This document shows positions 8,776 to 17,130 of a stretch of DNA of 64,000 nucleotides, piece by piece. This DNA comes from Bacillus benzoevorans (GTDB taxonomy: Bacteria > Bacillota > Bacilli > Bacillales > Cytobacillaceae). Each line of letters opens with the position of its first letter. Within the stretch, counting starts at the first letter, position 1. A program made the position numbers and the translations under genes. Under the pieces are notes generated by a model. That model was given only the letters and a program-made list of their open reading frames with translations. It was not told the origin of the DNA and made no database searches. Where the stretch lies: NCBI RefSeq assembly GCF_014207535.1, contig NZ_JACHGK010000011.1, forward strand, positions 62,001 to 126,000, in the 5' to 3' direction.

Positions 8776-9618
8776 TTAAGCTTCTTTTTTCAGTTTTCGT
8801 TTAGCCGGCGTGCGTTTTTTTGCAGTCGCAGTCGTTTCATTTTTTGGTTTTGTTTGATCAATGGATGCCTGTAATGCTGCCATTAAATCAGTAACATTGG
8901 CTTTTACCTCTTTTTGTGCAGCTGTTACGACTTCCTGTCCGCTTCGTTTTGCTTCAATTAATTCCATTAAAGCTGACCGATATTCATCTGTATATTTTTC
9001 CGGCTCAAATTCAGTCGTCAGCTGATCAATTAAAAGAATAGCCGTATCGAGTTCCTTTTTCGTAATTTTATTTTCCTCCGGTACATTCGGGACATCCAGC
9101 GCGGATCGGACTTCATCTGGGAAATGAATCGTTTCCATTACAAGTGTATTTTCATACACACGGATAACAGCCATCTGCTCCTTTGAGCGAATCATAATCT
9201 TGGCCAGCCCCGCCTTCCCGGCTTCTGAAAGGGCTTTTCTTAATAAAGAATAAGCTTTCGCCCCATTATCACCAGGAGACATAAAATAACTGCGGTCATA
9301 ATAGATCGGATCAATTTCTTCTATTTTGACAAAATCGATAATTTCCACTGCCTTTTCTTCCTTATCTTTTCTTAGCTTTTCAAGTTCATCCTCATCAAGT
9401 ACGACGAACTTTCCCTTTGTATATTCATAGGCTTTTACAATCTGCTCAGGTTTTACTTCAACATTACAGACTGGACATACTTTTTCATATTTGATCGGTG
9501 AATGACACTCTTTATGGAGTGTTCGTAATTTAATATCCTTATCCTCTACAGCCGAATGCAGCTTAATGGGAATATTGACTAAGCCAAAACTGATACTTCC
9601 CTTCCAAATTGTATGCAT
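8776..9618 (-). CDS. ku: Ku-type DNA end-binding protein of non-homologous end joining
   Basis: A 280-residue bacterial Ku. The N-terminal IWKGSISFGLVNIPIKLH and the central IIDFVKIEEIDPIYYDRSY are classic Ku core sequence. The C-terminal tail is Lys-rich (KKRTPAKRKLKKEA), as in Bacillus Ku (YkoV), where it contacts DNA and ligase. Ku forms a homodimeric ring on double-strand ends and recruits LigD. The start MHTIWKGS at 9618 matches the family; upstream in-frame ATG and TTG codons (9633, 9645) would add a few residues and cannot be excluded. It is transcribed divergently from ligD, as expected for a sporulation-associated repair pair, but I could not place a convincing sigma-G promoter. Confidence 0.93.
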   Translation of the reverse strand: MHTIWKGSISFGLVNIPIKLHSAVEDKDIKLRTLHKECHSPIKYEKVCPVCNVEVKPEQIVKAYEYTKGKFVVLDEDELEKLRKDKEEKAVEIIDFVKIEEIDPIYYDRSYFMSPGDNGAKAYSLLRKALSEAGKAGLAKIMIRSKEQMAVIRVYENTLVMETIHFPDEVRSALDVPNVPEENKITKKELDTAILLIDQLTTEFEPEKYTDEYRSALMELIEAKRSGQEVVTAAQKEVKANVTDLMAALQASIDQTKPKNETTATAKKRTPAKRKLKKEA

Positions 9619-9728
9619 TTGATATGTCTCCATTTCTCCTAGCAATTTAATCTTAATTTATGTATAAAACCCCATCATATTCGTTGAAAATAATGTATCT
9701 TGAGTAAAACGAAAAAGGTGTTTGAACG

Positions 9729-11582
9729 ATGAAATTAGAGCCAATTATTCCCTTTGAGCCAGTCAGTGTGACTGAAATCCCGGAAAATGATGCATGGGTT
9801 TTCCAAATTAAGTGGGATGGAGTGCGGGTGCTAACTTATTTTGACGGCAAAGAAGTTAAACTGTACAACCGGAAAATAAATGAAAGAACCCTTCATTATC
9901 CTGAAATAACGGCCATTACCGATTATTTTAACGGACAATCAGCCATTTTGGACGGTGAAGTGATTGCGCTTGATGAAAAAGGAAACCCTTCTTTCCATGA
10001 AGTGATGCGCCGGGATGGATTACGGAAAATGGAGCGAGTGAAACTTGTAAAGGAGGATGTGCCAATTTACTATATGATTTTTGACATTCTATTTTACAAC
10101 GGAAAATGGCTGCATGACAAACCGCTTTCTGAACGATTAGAGATTCTCAAAAATTGTGTCGTCCCCACTCCCCAAATTCAGCTGGTTCCTTCCGAGTCTG
10201 ATGGAAATGCCCTTTGGTCTGTCGTAGAAAGTCATGGTTTAGAAGGAATCGTCTGCAAAAATCTGACCAGTCCTTATATCATTGACGGTAAAAATAATTC
10301 ATGGAGGAAAGTCAAAAATTATCAGGATGTCATTGCCGTTATCGCCGGTGTTACATTTCGTTCCGGCATCGTTAATTCGGTACTTCTGGGCCTTTTTGAC
10401 AAGCACGGGAAACTATGGTATATCGGTCATTGCGGCACGGGGAAATTAACACGAACTGATTGGAAGGGGCTGACAGAGAGAATTGCCCCTTTAAAAATCG
10501 AAGAAAAACCATTTATCAATGATCCTGAGCGGATCAAGGGTGTGCAATGGCTCGCACCGGAAATCACAGTGAAGGTTAATTATATTGAATGGCCTGAAGG
10601 AAAAACATTAAGGCAGCCTAGTCTGCAATCGTTCACAGACCATCCTGCAGACCAATGCCTTCTGCCCGCTGCTAACGTTAAAAAGAAAGTAAAAAAATCC
10701 CGAAAAAACCAAACAGCACAGATTGAAATTACCCACCCTGAGAAACCATTATGGGAAACTCCTCCGATTGATAAGAGGTTGTTTATTGAGTATTTACAAA
10801 ACATATACCCTTATATAGCACCATTCTTAAAGGATCGATTATTAACAGTCATTCGTTATCCGCATGGGATATTTGGCGAGCCTTTTTATCAAAAAAACTG
10901 CCCTGATTATGCTCCTGAATTTGTTCAAAGTAAAGAGACCGAAGGAATTCAGTATATCCTTTGCAATAATGCGGAAACATTCATCTGGCTTGGCAACCAA
11001 TTAGCTTTTGAATTTCATATTCCCTTCCATACCATTCATCAGCATGGTCCTGGTGAAATTGTATTCGATTTAGATCCTCCTTCACGAGAGGACTTTTCAT
11101 TAGCCATAAAAGCAGCACTCATCATAAAGAAAGTACTTGACAGCCTATCCTTGACAAGCTTTGTGAAAACATCAGGAAATAAGGGACTGCAAATCTATAT
11201 CCCGCTCCCTGATAATCGTTATACTTATGACGATACAAGATTATTTACATCCTTTATTGCAGAATATCTAGTAGCAAAAGCTCCCGATGCATTTACGGTT
11301 GAAAGGATGAAAAAAAAGCGGAATAATCGTCTCTATGTTGATTACGTTCAGCATGCAGAAGGAAAAACGATCATTGCTCCTTATTCACCGCGAGGTAATC
11401 CTAAAGCGACCGCTGCAACACCTTTATATTGGGAGGAGGTACAGGAGGGATTAACAATGGAAACGTTTCAAATTCCTGTCATGTTGGATAGAATTCAAAA
11501 AAAAGGTGATCCATTTGCTTCCTTTTTTGCGGCAAAAAAAGAGCAGAACTTCGATCAGGTTCTGCAATTTCTGAAGAAATAA
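9729..11582 (+). CDS. ligD: ATP-dependent DNA ligase D (ligase plus polymerase domains)
   Basis: A 617-residue protein, the length of Bacillus LigD (YkoU). Residues about 1-310 are an ATP-dependent ligase: the adenylated lysine is K28 in QIKWDGVRV, with EGIVCKN and WRKVKNYQ as later nucleotidyltransferase motifs. Residues about 330-615 are the primase-polymerase domain with the metal-binding VFDLDPPS and the KTSGNKGLQIYIPL segment. The nuclease domain found in mycobacterial LigD is absent, normal for Bacillus. It fills and seals ends held by Ku, encoded divergently at 8776-9618. The ribosome binding site AAGGTG lies eight bases before the ATG. Confidence 0.95.
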   Translation: MKLEPIIPFEPVSVTEIPENDAWVFQIKWDGVRVLTYFDGKEVKLYNRKINERTLHYPEITAITDYFNGQSAILDGEVIALDEKGNPSFHEVMRRDGLRKMERVKLVKEDVPIYYMIFDILFYNGKWLHDKPLSERLEILKNCVVPTPQIQLVPSESDGNALWSVVESHGLEGIVCKNLTSPYIIDGKNNSWRKVKNYQDVIAVIAGVTFRSGIVNSVLLGLFDKHGKLWYIGHCGTGKLTRTDWKGLTERIAPLKIEEKPFINDPERIKGVQWLAPEITVKVNYIEWPEGKTLRQPSLQSFTDHPADQCLLPAANVKKKVKKSRKNQTAQIEITHPEKPLWETPPIDKRLFIEYLQNIYPYIAPFLKDRLLTVIRYPHGIFGEPFYQKNCPDYAPEFVQSKETEGIQYILCNNAETFIWLGNQLAFEFHIPFHTIHQHGPGEIVFDLDPPSREDFSLAIKAALIIKKVLDSLSLTSFVKTSGNKGLQIYIPLPDNRYTYDDTRLFTSFIAEYLVAKAPDAFTVERMKKKRNNRLYVDYVQHAEGKTIIAPYSPRGNPKATAATPLYWEEVQEGLTMETFQIPVMLDRIQKKGDPFASFFAAKKEQNFDQVLQFLKK

Positions 11583-11658
11583 AACAACACGGGAGGCTCC
11601 GGACATACTGCCAGCTTGTTTCCGGCTAATGCCAGAGTTCCCGCAACCGGTTTGTCTC

Positions 11659-12642
11659 TTACATATATTTTGCTAAAAATTCTTGAACAGTTTTTTGTAG
11701 TTTTTCATATTGCACTGTTTCTGCATCGTAAGTACTTTTATTCAATACAGAGAATTGATTATAATCGTTTTCATCAATTTCAACGGCAGTTTTATATACA
11801 TACGTTGCATTTCCGATTAAGGCAATCCAGAAGCCGTCACCTTTTTTATGTACAACACAGCGAACTTTCCCGCCATTGTTATATACTTCAATCGTCTGTT
11901 CCATTTCATTAAACCCGTTCAAACAAGTCACAAGACTTGATGCCGACATGGCTGTTCCACAGGCATTTGTAAATCCAACACCACGTTCAAAAGTGCGGAC
12001 ATATATGGCACCTTCTGTCAGAAGTTTAACAAAGCTGACATTGACACCATCCGGAAAAAGCGGATTTGGTCCGTTGACGTATTCACTCAGATTTTTTTGC
12101 ACATTAGAATGAATCACATCTGAGTCAACAATCGTGACAATATGCGGATTTGGTACCGCCAACGCCGTAAAGTTTAAAGTTTCAGATAAATCATGAATAG
12201 GTTCATTTTGCAGCTTTTCCTGTTCCAACTGAAGAGGAAGATCCGCTAAGCGGAAAGAAACCGGTGATATCTCAACCAAATAAGTTGGAATTTCCGGATA
12301 AATATCCTCCTGCTTTTTCACTTGAAGATCCGCTTTCATTGTTTCAACGACCGCTTCATCTTTGCCTAGTTTTTCACAGACAAAGCGCGCTACACAGCGC
12401 AGACCGTTCCCGCACATGGACGCCTCTGACCCATCCGCATTAAATACACGCATTCTTGCATGAGCGGAATCACTTGGTAAGACGTATAATATTCCATCTG
12501 CTCCAAGCGCAGTATCCCGATGACAGAGAGACAATGCCAACTGTGCTCTCTCTTCTTCTGTAAATCTTGAACCTGTATCCATTTCATCTATTAATAAAAA
12601 GTCATTTCCTGATCCATGGCATTTAATTACATCCACATTCAC
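11659..12642 (-). CDS. dapF: Diaminopimelate epimerase
   Basis: A 327-residue DapF-family protein. Both catalytic cysteines are in place: SMCGNGLRCVARF in the N-terminal half and RGVGFTNACGTAMSAS in the C-terminal half, so the LL-/meso-diaminopimelate racemisation chemistry is probably intact. The enzyme feeds meso-DAP to peptidoglycan and lysine synthesis. It is about 40 residues longer than the common 284-residue Bacillus DapF because of a C-terminal extension and a larger middle region, and the second motif reads ACGTA rather than ACGTG, so it belongs to a divergent branch and could be a second copy. The start is GTG at 12642 after GGGGGT; no ATG fits better. Confidence 0.88.
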   Translation of the reverse strand: MNVDVIKCHGSGNDFLLIDEMDTGSRFTEEERAQLALSLCHRDTALGADGILYVLPSDSAHARMRVFNADGSEASMCGNGLRCVARFVCEKLGKDEAVVETMKADLQVKKQEDIYPEIPTYLVEISPVSFRLADLPLQLEQEKLQNEPIHDLSETLNFTALAVPNPHIVTIVDSDVIHSNVQKNLSEYVNGPNPLFPDGVNVSFVKLLTEGAIYVRTFERGVGFTNACGTAMSASSLVTCLNGFNEMEQTIEVYNNGGKVRCVVHKKGDGFWIALIGNATYVYKTAVEIDENDYNQFSVLNKSTYDAETVQYEKLQKTVQEFLAKYM

Positions 12643-12727
12643 TTGTTCTACCCCCGATTGTTAGCCTTAACTGTATCGTATTTAATGTACCACATTTTAA
12701 ACAATCAGGTAAAAAATAATGGTCTAT

Positions 12728-13213
12728 TTATGACCATAATAATGGACTTTTTTCCAAAAGAGAATCCTGTTCAGACTGCTGTATTTTTGCGGTCCAATTA
12801 ATTGATTCTGCATACATTTTAAACAGACATCTTTCCCGGATATTCAGCTTTTGGCAGATTTCATGTATTTCTTCCCATTTGGCCTTTTCAACCGCTTCGA
12901 CTAAAGCTAATACTTCTTTGATAGAGTTTTCCTGGACTATTAAAGCAGCATAGATATCCTCCGTTAAAGCAAGCTCCTTCATGATATCTTCCATGGGTCC
13001 TGCAAAAAACTCATTTAATGATGAGAAAATTCCCGCTAAATAAAACGCCTTTTTTCTATCACTGTCTATTTGATTGGCAATTGATTCACATAGTTTTGCT
13101 CTCGTCAAGGTTAAGCGGATAATTTTTTCCGGCAGAATCAAATTCTGTTTATCCAGCGGTACTCTTGCTGTTAATAGCTGTACCCAGTTTCGAATAACGT
13201 CGACTCCAAACAT
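12728..13213 (-). pseudogene. Remnant of a YuxH-like EAL/HDOD signalling protein (HDOD C-terminal part only)
   Basis: A 161-residue frame resembling only the C-terminal three quarters of an HDOD domain: IRNWVQLLTARV followed by the helical block TRAKLCESIANQI, FYLAGIFSSLNEFF and ALTEDIYAALI seen in Bacillus YuxH. Full-length relatives have an N-terminal EAL domain and a complete HDOD. Here an in-frame TAG lies seven codons before the ATG and only 150 bases separate it from the ribH terminator, so the missing part is gone. An AAAGAGG ribosome binding site is present, so the fragment might still be translated. I treat it as a decayed gene; a small stand-alone HDOD protein is the alternative. 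Confidence 0.6.
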
Positions 13214-13322
13214 ATTGATAACCTCTTTCTCTTCCTATAACACGTCCGATGTTTAAATTTATTGTACTTCATGAATCTTACTGAACTTGTCGAAATATGT
13301 TTGAAAATAAGAGAAAATTAAA

Positions 13323-13351
13323 AAGAGGATTCCTGTGAAAGAAATCCTCTT
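13323..13351 (-). terminator. Rho-independent terminator of the riboflavin operon
   Basis: AAGAGGATT / AATCCTCTT 9-bp stem with an 11-base loop followed by TTTTTAATTTT on the minus strand, immediately after ribH. Confidence 0.88.
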
Positions 13352-13363
13352 ACTCATGTAATA

Positions 13364-13828
13364 TTATAATTCTTTGTACAGATTAGCTAATTCAATGGCT
13401 GTGACTGCAGCATCATAGCCTTTATTTCCAGCCTTCGTACCGGCACGTTCAATCGCTTGTTCAATGCTATCGGTTGTTAAAACGCCAAAGATAATGGGTA
13501 CACCTGTCTGCATTCCGGCAGCAGCGACTCCTTTCGCTACTTCACTGCTGACATAATCAAAGTGCGGTGTTGCCCCTCTTATGACAGAACCCAGGGTAAT
13601 GACGGCATCATATTCTTTCTTTTCAGCCAGTTTTTGTGCAGTCAGCGGAATTTCAAATGCACCTGGTACCCAATAGACGGTAATATTATCTTCCACTACT
13701 CCATGGCGCTTGAGTCCATCTTCGGCACCGCCTAATAATTTTGAATTGATAAATTCATTAAAACGTGCAACCACTATGGCAATTTTTAAACCCGTTCCAA
13801 TTAAATGTCCTTCAATTACTTTTTTCAT
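13364..13828 (-). CDS. ribH: 6,7-dimethyl-8-ribityllumazine synthase
   Basis: A 154-residue lumazine synthase of usual length. Signature segments: VVARFNEFINSKLLGGA, WVPGAFEIPLTAQKLA and the active-site loop SVIRGATPHFDYVSSEVAKG. It condenses the pyrimidine intermediate with dihydroxybutanone phosphate to give lumazine, typically as a 60-mer capsid with RibE inside. It is the last gene of the operon, about 110 bases after ribBA, and is followed directly by the operon terminator. Confidence 0.97.
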   Translation of the reverse strand: MKKVIEGHLIGTGLKIAIVVARFNEFINSKLLGGAEDGLKRHGVVEDNITVYWVPGAFEIPLTAQKLAEKKEYDAVITLGSVIRGATPHFDYVSSEVAKGVAAAGMQTGVPIIFGVLTTDSIEQAIERAGTKAGNKGYDAAVTAIELANLYKEL

Positions 13829-13938
13829 CCTATGTCTCTCCTTTTTCTCTTCTAAAATAGTGCATACCCTTATGCAGTTTCCTGTAATACTCTATACTGT
13901 CACTTTTTAAAGTGGGAAAACCTGTTTGAATGAATCAC

Positions 13939-15135
13939 TTACAGTGTCAGCAGATGACCTAATTTTTCCTTTTTCGTGCGCAAATATTGCTCGTTTTCCT
14001 TTTCAGTAGGCATTTGAATCGGAACCCGTTCTACTAATTCCAGTCCATAGCCCTTTAAGCCGGCAATTTTTCGCGGATTATTGGTTAACAGCCTGATTTT
14101 TTTCACACCTAAATCCCTTAGAATTTGGGCTCCGATGCCATAATCACGAAGATCCGCGGCAAATCCTAATTTATGGTTTGCTTCAACGGTATCATAGCCT
14201 TCTTCTTGAAGCTTATAGGCCTTTAATTTATTAATCAGGCCAATTCCCCGGCCTTCCTGGCGCATATATAAAAGGATTCCTTTACCTTCCTTTTCAATTT
14301 GCGTTAGAGCGGAAATCAGCTGTGGTCCGCAATCACATCTTTTTGAACCGAAGGCATCACCTGTGAGGCATTCGGAGTGAACACGAAGTAAGACGGGCTC
14401 ATCCTCGTTCCATTCCCCTTTGATTAACGCAACATGTTCTTTCCCATCGAGCAGACTTGTGTAGCCGACAGCCCTGAAATCACCAAAGGCCGTTGGCAGC
14501 TGTACTTCAACTTCCTGTCTTACATTTGTATCATGGTTGGCAAGACGGTATTCAATTAACTGCTCAATCGAAACCAATTTCAAAGCAAATTTTTCGGCCA
14601 CCACTTTTAAGCTGTCCAGACGGGCCATTGTACCATCTTCATTCATAATTTCACAAATAATACCGATTGGTGCGGCACCGGCAAGACGAGCAAAATCAAC
14701 AGCTGCCTCTGTATGTCCTGCTCTGCGTAATACACCACCATTTTTAGCGATTAATGGGAAAACATGACCTGGGCGGGTAAAATCTGCTGCAGAGCTTCCA
14801 GGATCCAATAATTTTTCTATTGTAAATGACCGTTCGAAAGCACTAATCCCGGTCGTTGTATTCTTATGATCAATCGTAACAGTGAAAGCAGTCTCTTTGG
14901 CATCCGTATTATTCGCGACCATTGGATGCAAATTAAACCGCTCGGCCACTTCTTCAGCAATCGGTGTACAAATAAGACCCCTTCCTTCTTTAGCCATAAA
15001 ATTGATTACTTGTGGTGTTACATATTGGCCTAATGCCACAAAATCCCCTTCATTTTCCCGGTCTTCATCATCCACGACAATGATTACCTTGCCCGCCTTC
15101 AAATCTTCGATGGCTTCTTCAATGGTATTAAACAA
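13939..15135 (-). CDS. ribBA: Bifunctional 3,4-dihydroxy-2-butanone-4-phosphate synthase / GTP cyclohydrolase II
   Basis: A 398-residue fusion. The N-terminal half is DHBP synthase with VDDEDRENEGDFV and AKEGRGLICTP; the C-terminal half is GTP cyclohydrolase II with VHSECLTGDAFGSKRCDCG, which supplies the three zinc cysteines, and YMRQEGRGIGLINKL. It provides both starting branches of riboflavin synthesis. In Bacillus it is named ribA or ribAB. It lies about 100 bases after ribE and is controlled with it by the upstream FMN riboswitch. Confidence 0.97.
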   Translation of the reverse strand: MFNTIEEAIEDLKAGKVIIVVDDEDRENEGDFVALGQYVTPQVINFMAKEGRGLICTPIAEEVAERFNLHPMVANNTDAKETAFTVTIDHKNTTTGISAFERSFTIEKLLDPGSSAADFTRPGHVFPLIAKNGGVLRRAGHTEAAVDFARLAGAAPIGIICEIMNEDGTMARLDSLKVVAEKFALKLVSIEQLIEYRLANHDTNVRQEVEVQLPTAFGDFRAVGYTSLLDGKEHVALIKGEWNEDEPVLLRVHSECLTGDAFGSKRCDCGPQLISALTQIEKEGKGILLYMRQEGRGIGLINKLKAYKLQEEGYDTVEANHKLGFAADLRDYGIGAQILRDLGVKKIRLLTNNPRKIAGLKGYGLELVERVPIQMPTEKENEQYLRTKKEKLGHLLTL

Positions 15136-15236
15136 TTCCTTCTCCTCCTGAAAAAGTATTTTTACTATGTAGTATTTCTTTCTCGCTCCAAAAACACTTG
15201 AATGTTTTAATAAAAATACGATCCCAACAACATCTT

Positions 15237-15887
15237 TTAATAAAACCCATTTTCCCGTAAAAAGTCTGCGGTCATGCCTTTTGGTTTCCGCTCTGACTGC
15301 TGTTTTTGCATAAATGAATAAAAATATTTAGCCATCATGTCAAATTCAAGATTAACGATTTCTCCCTCTGCTTTTAAGCCAATGACCGTTTCTTTCGCCG
15401 TGTGGGGAATTAATGAAACTGTTACTGAATCATTTGTTGTTCTGAAAATGGTTAAGGATGTTCCGTCAATCGCAATAGAACCCTTTTCTAGGACAAAATT
15501 GGCATACATATCCGGAATATCTACATCAATTAAAATAGCATTTTCAACCCGCGTTTTTTTACGGATTTTTCCGACTCCATCTACATGTCCGGAAACAAAA
15601 TGACCGCCAAACCTGCCATTAGCCGCCATCGCTCTTTCTAAATTCACTTTCGAACCTTCTTTAAGCGTAGAAAGGGAGGTATTTTTAAAGGTTTCCGGCA
15701 TCGCATCGGCCTCAAAATAATCTTTGCTGAAGCTAGTAACCGTTAAACAAACGCCATTGACAGCAATACTGTCCCCTTCATGCAAATCCTGCATGATTTT
15801 TTCTGCTTGTATCCTGAGCACTAGCGTATGACCTTTTGCTTGAATTCTTTTTATTACACCTAATTCTTCTACAATTCCGGTAAACAT
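15237..15887 (-). CDS. ribE: Riboflavin synthase, alpha subunit
   Basis: A 216-residue protein with the tandem lumazine-binding repeats of riboflavin synthase: MFTGIVEELGVIKRI with GDSIAVNGVCLTVTSF in repeat one, and HVDGVGKIRKKTR with GSIAIDGTSLTIF in repeat two. It dismutates two lumazine molecules to riboflavin. The start is supported by GAGGAGGAATGCCGCTTC upstream. It is the first gene after the FMN riboswitch; ribD, which normally occupies this place in Bacillus, is absent. Confidence 0.96.
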   Translation of the reverse strand: MFTGIVEELGVIKRIQAKGHTLVLRIQAEKIMQDLHEGDSIAVNGVCLTVTSFSKDYFEADAMPETFKNTSLSTLKEGSKVNLERAMAANGRFGGHFVSGHVDGVGKIRKKTRVENAILIDVDIPDMYANFVLEKGSIAIDGTSLTIFRTTNDSVTVSLIPHTAKETVIGLKAEGEIVNLEFDMMAKYFYSFMQKQQSERKPKGMTADFLRENGFY

Positions 15888-16061
15888 GAAGCGGCATTCC
15901 TCCTCTATCTATTATTCATTATGAAATATTGGGATATTTCGGTAACTTATTGCCGGGGAATTTTGGCAGGGAAAAGGAAAGATATTCTTAGGAAGTGGAA
16001 AGATTATTAACAATTAAACTTGTCCTTTTGCTTTGGATAGACAAGTCAATATGATCCAAAA

Positions 16062-16090
16062 AGCCCTGTACCATTAGAGTGTACAGGGCT
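16062..16090 (-). terminator. Expression-platform terminator of the FMN riboswitch
   Basis: AGCCCTGTAC / GTACAGGGCT 10-bp stem with a nine-base loop followed by TTTTTGG in the minus direction, about 60 bases after the aptamer and about 175 bases before ribE. It is placed as the FMN-controlled attenuator. Confidence 0.88.
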
Positions 16091-16148
16091 AAAAGAAACA
16101 ATACTTAATAAACGTTAGAACAGTTCCATTTGTTAACGTGCTATCCGT

Positions 16149-16290
16149 ATCCTTCTCCCATCCAGACTTTAACTGTCGGTTTTGGAATTTCACCAAATCC
16201 ACCGTTTTCAAATATGAAACCGGGTCACGGACTAAGAGGCTCGATCACCTCATCACCGCCGGTTGGGAATTACACCCAGCCCCGAAGGAT
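16149..16290 (-). promoter_or_regulatory. FMN riboswitch (RFN element)
   Basis: The reverse complement carries the conserved RFN core in order: CTTCGGGGC, GGGTGTAATTCCC, ACCGGCGGTGAT, AGCCTCTTAGTCCGTGACCC, GGTGGATTTGGTGAAATTCC, AAACCGACAGT, AAAGTCTGGATGGGAGAAGG. All peripheral helices can form and the closing P1 (ATCCTTC / GAAGGAT) is complete. FMN binding should favour the terminator at 16062-16090 and shut off ribE-ribBA-ribH. Confidence 0.97.
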
Positions 16291-16311
16291 TGTCTTATTT
16301 AATTAATTTCA

Positions 16312-16341
16312 ATTATCTCGGACAAACCCTAGTTCTGTCAA
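16312..16341 (-). promoter_or_regulatory. Sigma-A promoter of the riboflavin operon
   Basis: On the minus strand TTGACA (16336-16341) and GATAAT (16312-16317) are separated by 18 bases, ending about 20 bases before the riboswitch. It is a near-consensus sigma-A promoter in the right place. Confidence 0.8.
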
Positions 16342-16499
16342 GGATTTATTTTTTTGAATCGGATTGAATTGGATTGAAAATGAAGGTTGTTGACCAATTT
16401 CGTCAACGAATCGTCAACATAAAAAAGAACTAACCAATATACATTAGTTAGTTCTTTTTTATCAACGCACTGCTCCAGGACCATTTCATTTTATCATAA
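16342..16499. other. Host-prophage boundary region, candidate attachment site area
   Basis: This short stretch separates the rib promoter from the first phage-type gene. It holds a direct repeat (GGATTGAA twice, about 16362-16378), a cluster of GTTGAC/GTCAAC motifs around 16388-16418, and the terminator at 16421-16460. Any of these could border an attachment core, but the partner site lies outside the window, so the exact junction cannot be set. Confidence 0.35.
16421..16460. terminator. Strong bidirectional terminator at the prophage left edge
   Basis: AAAAAAGAACTAAC / GTTAGTTCTTTTTT, a 14-bp perfect stem with a 12-base loop. On the minus strand it lies 40 bases after the last phage gene and should insulate the rib promoter from phage transcription. 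Confidence 0.85.
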
Positions 16500-16889
16500 T
16501 CAAATAGCTTTGCCTACTTGCTCTAATAAAGTAAGAAACAACGGACAAAGCTGTACCAGACAGTAACCAAGTGCGCTGTTAAGTATGAGCGTAAAGCCTT
16601 TTTCCTTCTGCCCAATCAAAATGAGCAAAGCCCCTCCTGTAATCATCACCCCAGCAATAGGAAGCGCCAAACTAATCATCAAATCAATCAAAGGATCGAA
16701 AGCGTGGATAATACTATCCTTTGTCGCTGCAGGAACCGCCTCAGCTGCTAAAACAGGCTTGGCGAAAACAAGGGGCATGGTGATGGATATGCCGATTCTT
16801 CTTATTACCTGAGATAATTTCTTATCACCGGTCTTGATTTTGTAATCACCGGACATAAAATCATTGTATTTTATTGTTTCGGTATACAT
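16500..16889 (-). CDS. Small membrane protein with two helices and a signal-like segment (VirB2/TrbC-like layout)
   Basis: A 129-residue protein. The start at 16889 is chosen because AAAGGA lies eight bases upstream; the open frame extends to 17069 without support. Residues 28-50 form a signal-like hydrophobic stretch ending PVLAAEA, followed by membrane segments at about 66-92 and 97-120. This layout resembles VirB2/TrbC pilin-like proteins, but there is no sequence signature strong enough to assign that role. It is the last gene of a four-gene set with an FtsK-like ATPase and a replication-relaxation protein, a set also found in some Bacillus phages and plasmids. Function unknown. Confidence 0.6.
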   Translation of the reverse strand: MYTETIKYNDFMSGDYKIKTGDKKLSQVIRRIGISITMPLVFAKPVLAAEAVPAATKDSIIHAFDPLIDLMISLALPIAGVMITGGALLILIGQKEKGFTLILNSALGYCLVQLCPLFLTLLEQVGKAI

Positions 16890-16894
16890 GCCGA

Positions 16895-17119
16895 TCATCC
16901 TTTCAGGTAAAATAATATCCCGACGGCTACCGCACTGACCACAAACGGTCTTGTTGGCTTGAAAAAATATAATCCCACTAAACCTAATAAGGGAAGAAAT
17001 AAATCGAGGTTGAAGAGGATTAATTCTAGTGTAGATAATAGCAATTTGGTTACTTGTTCTATTTCCCATCCAACAACGGCATCAGAAAAACGATTAAAGT
17101 GCTCGAGAAAAGTATCCAT
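16895..17119 (-). CDS. Small two-helix membrane protein
   Basis: A 74-residue protein with membrane segments at about residues 24-52 (LLLSTLELILFNLDLFLPLLG) and 57-72. It ends five bases before the next gene's start and begins 11 bases after the replication-relaxation gene, so it is co-transcribed with the FtsK-like module. Not recognised beyond that; the pairing with the following signal-bearing membrane protein suggests a joint membrane role. Confidence 0.6.
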   Translation of the reverse strand: MDTFLEHFNRFSDAVVGWEIEQVTKLLLSTLELILFNLDLFLPLLGLVGLYFFKPTRPFVVSAVAVGILFYLKG

Positions 17120-17130
17120 TTAGCGCCCTC

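Noticed and set aside
9673..9679. CATCATA as a sigma-G/F -10 for ligD
   Set aside because: The -10 pattern fits, but no -35 (GNATR) occurs at an acceptable distance on the plus strand.
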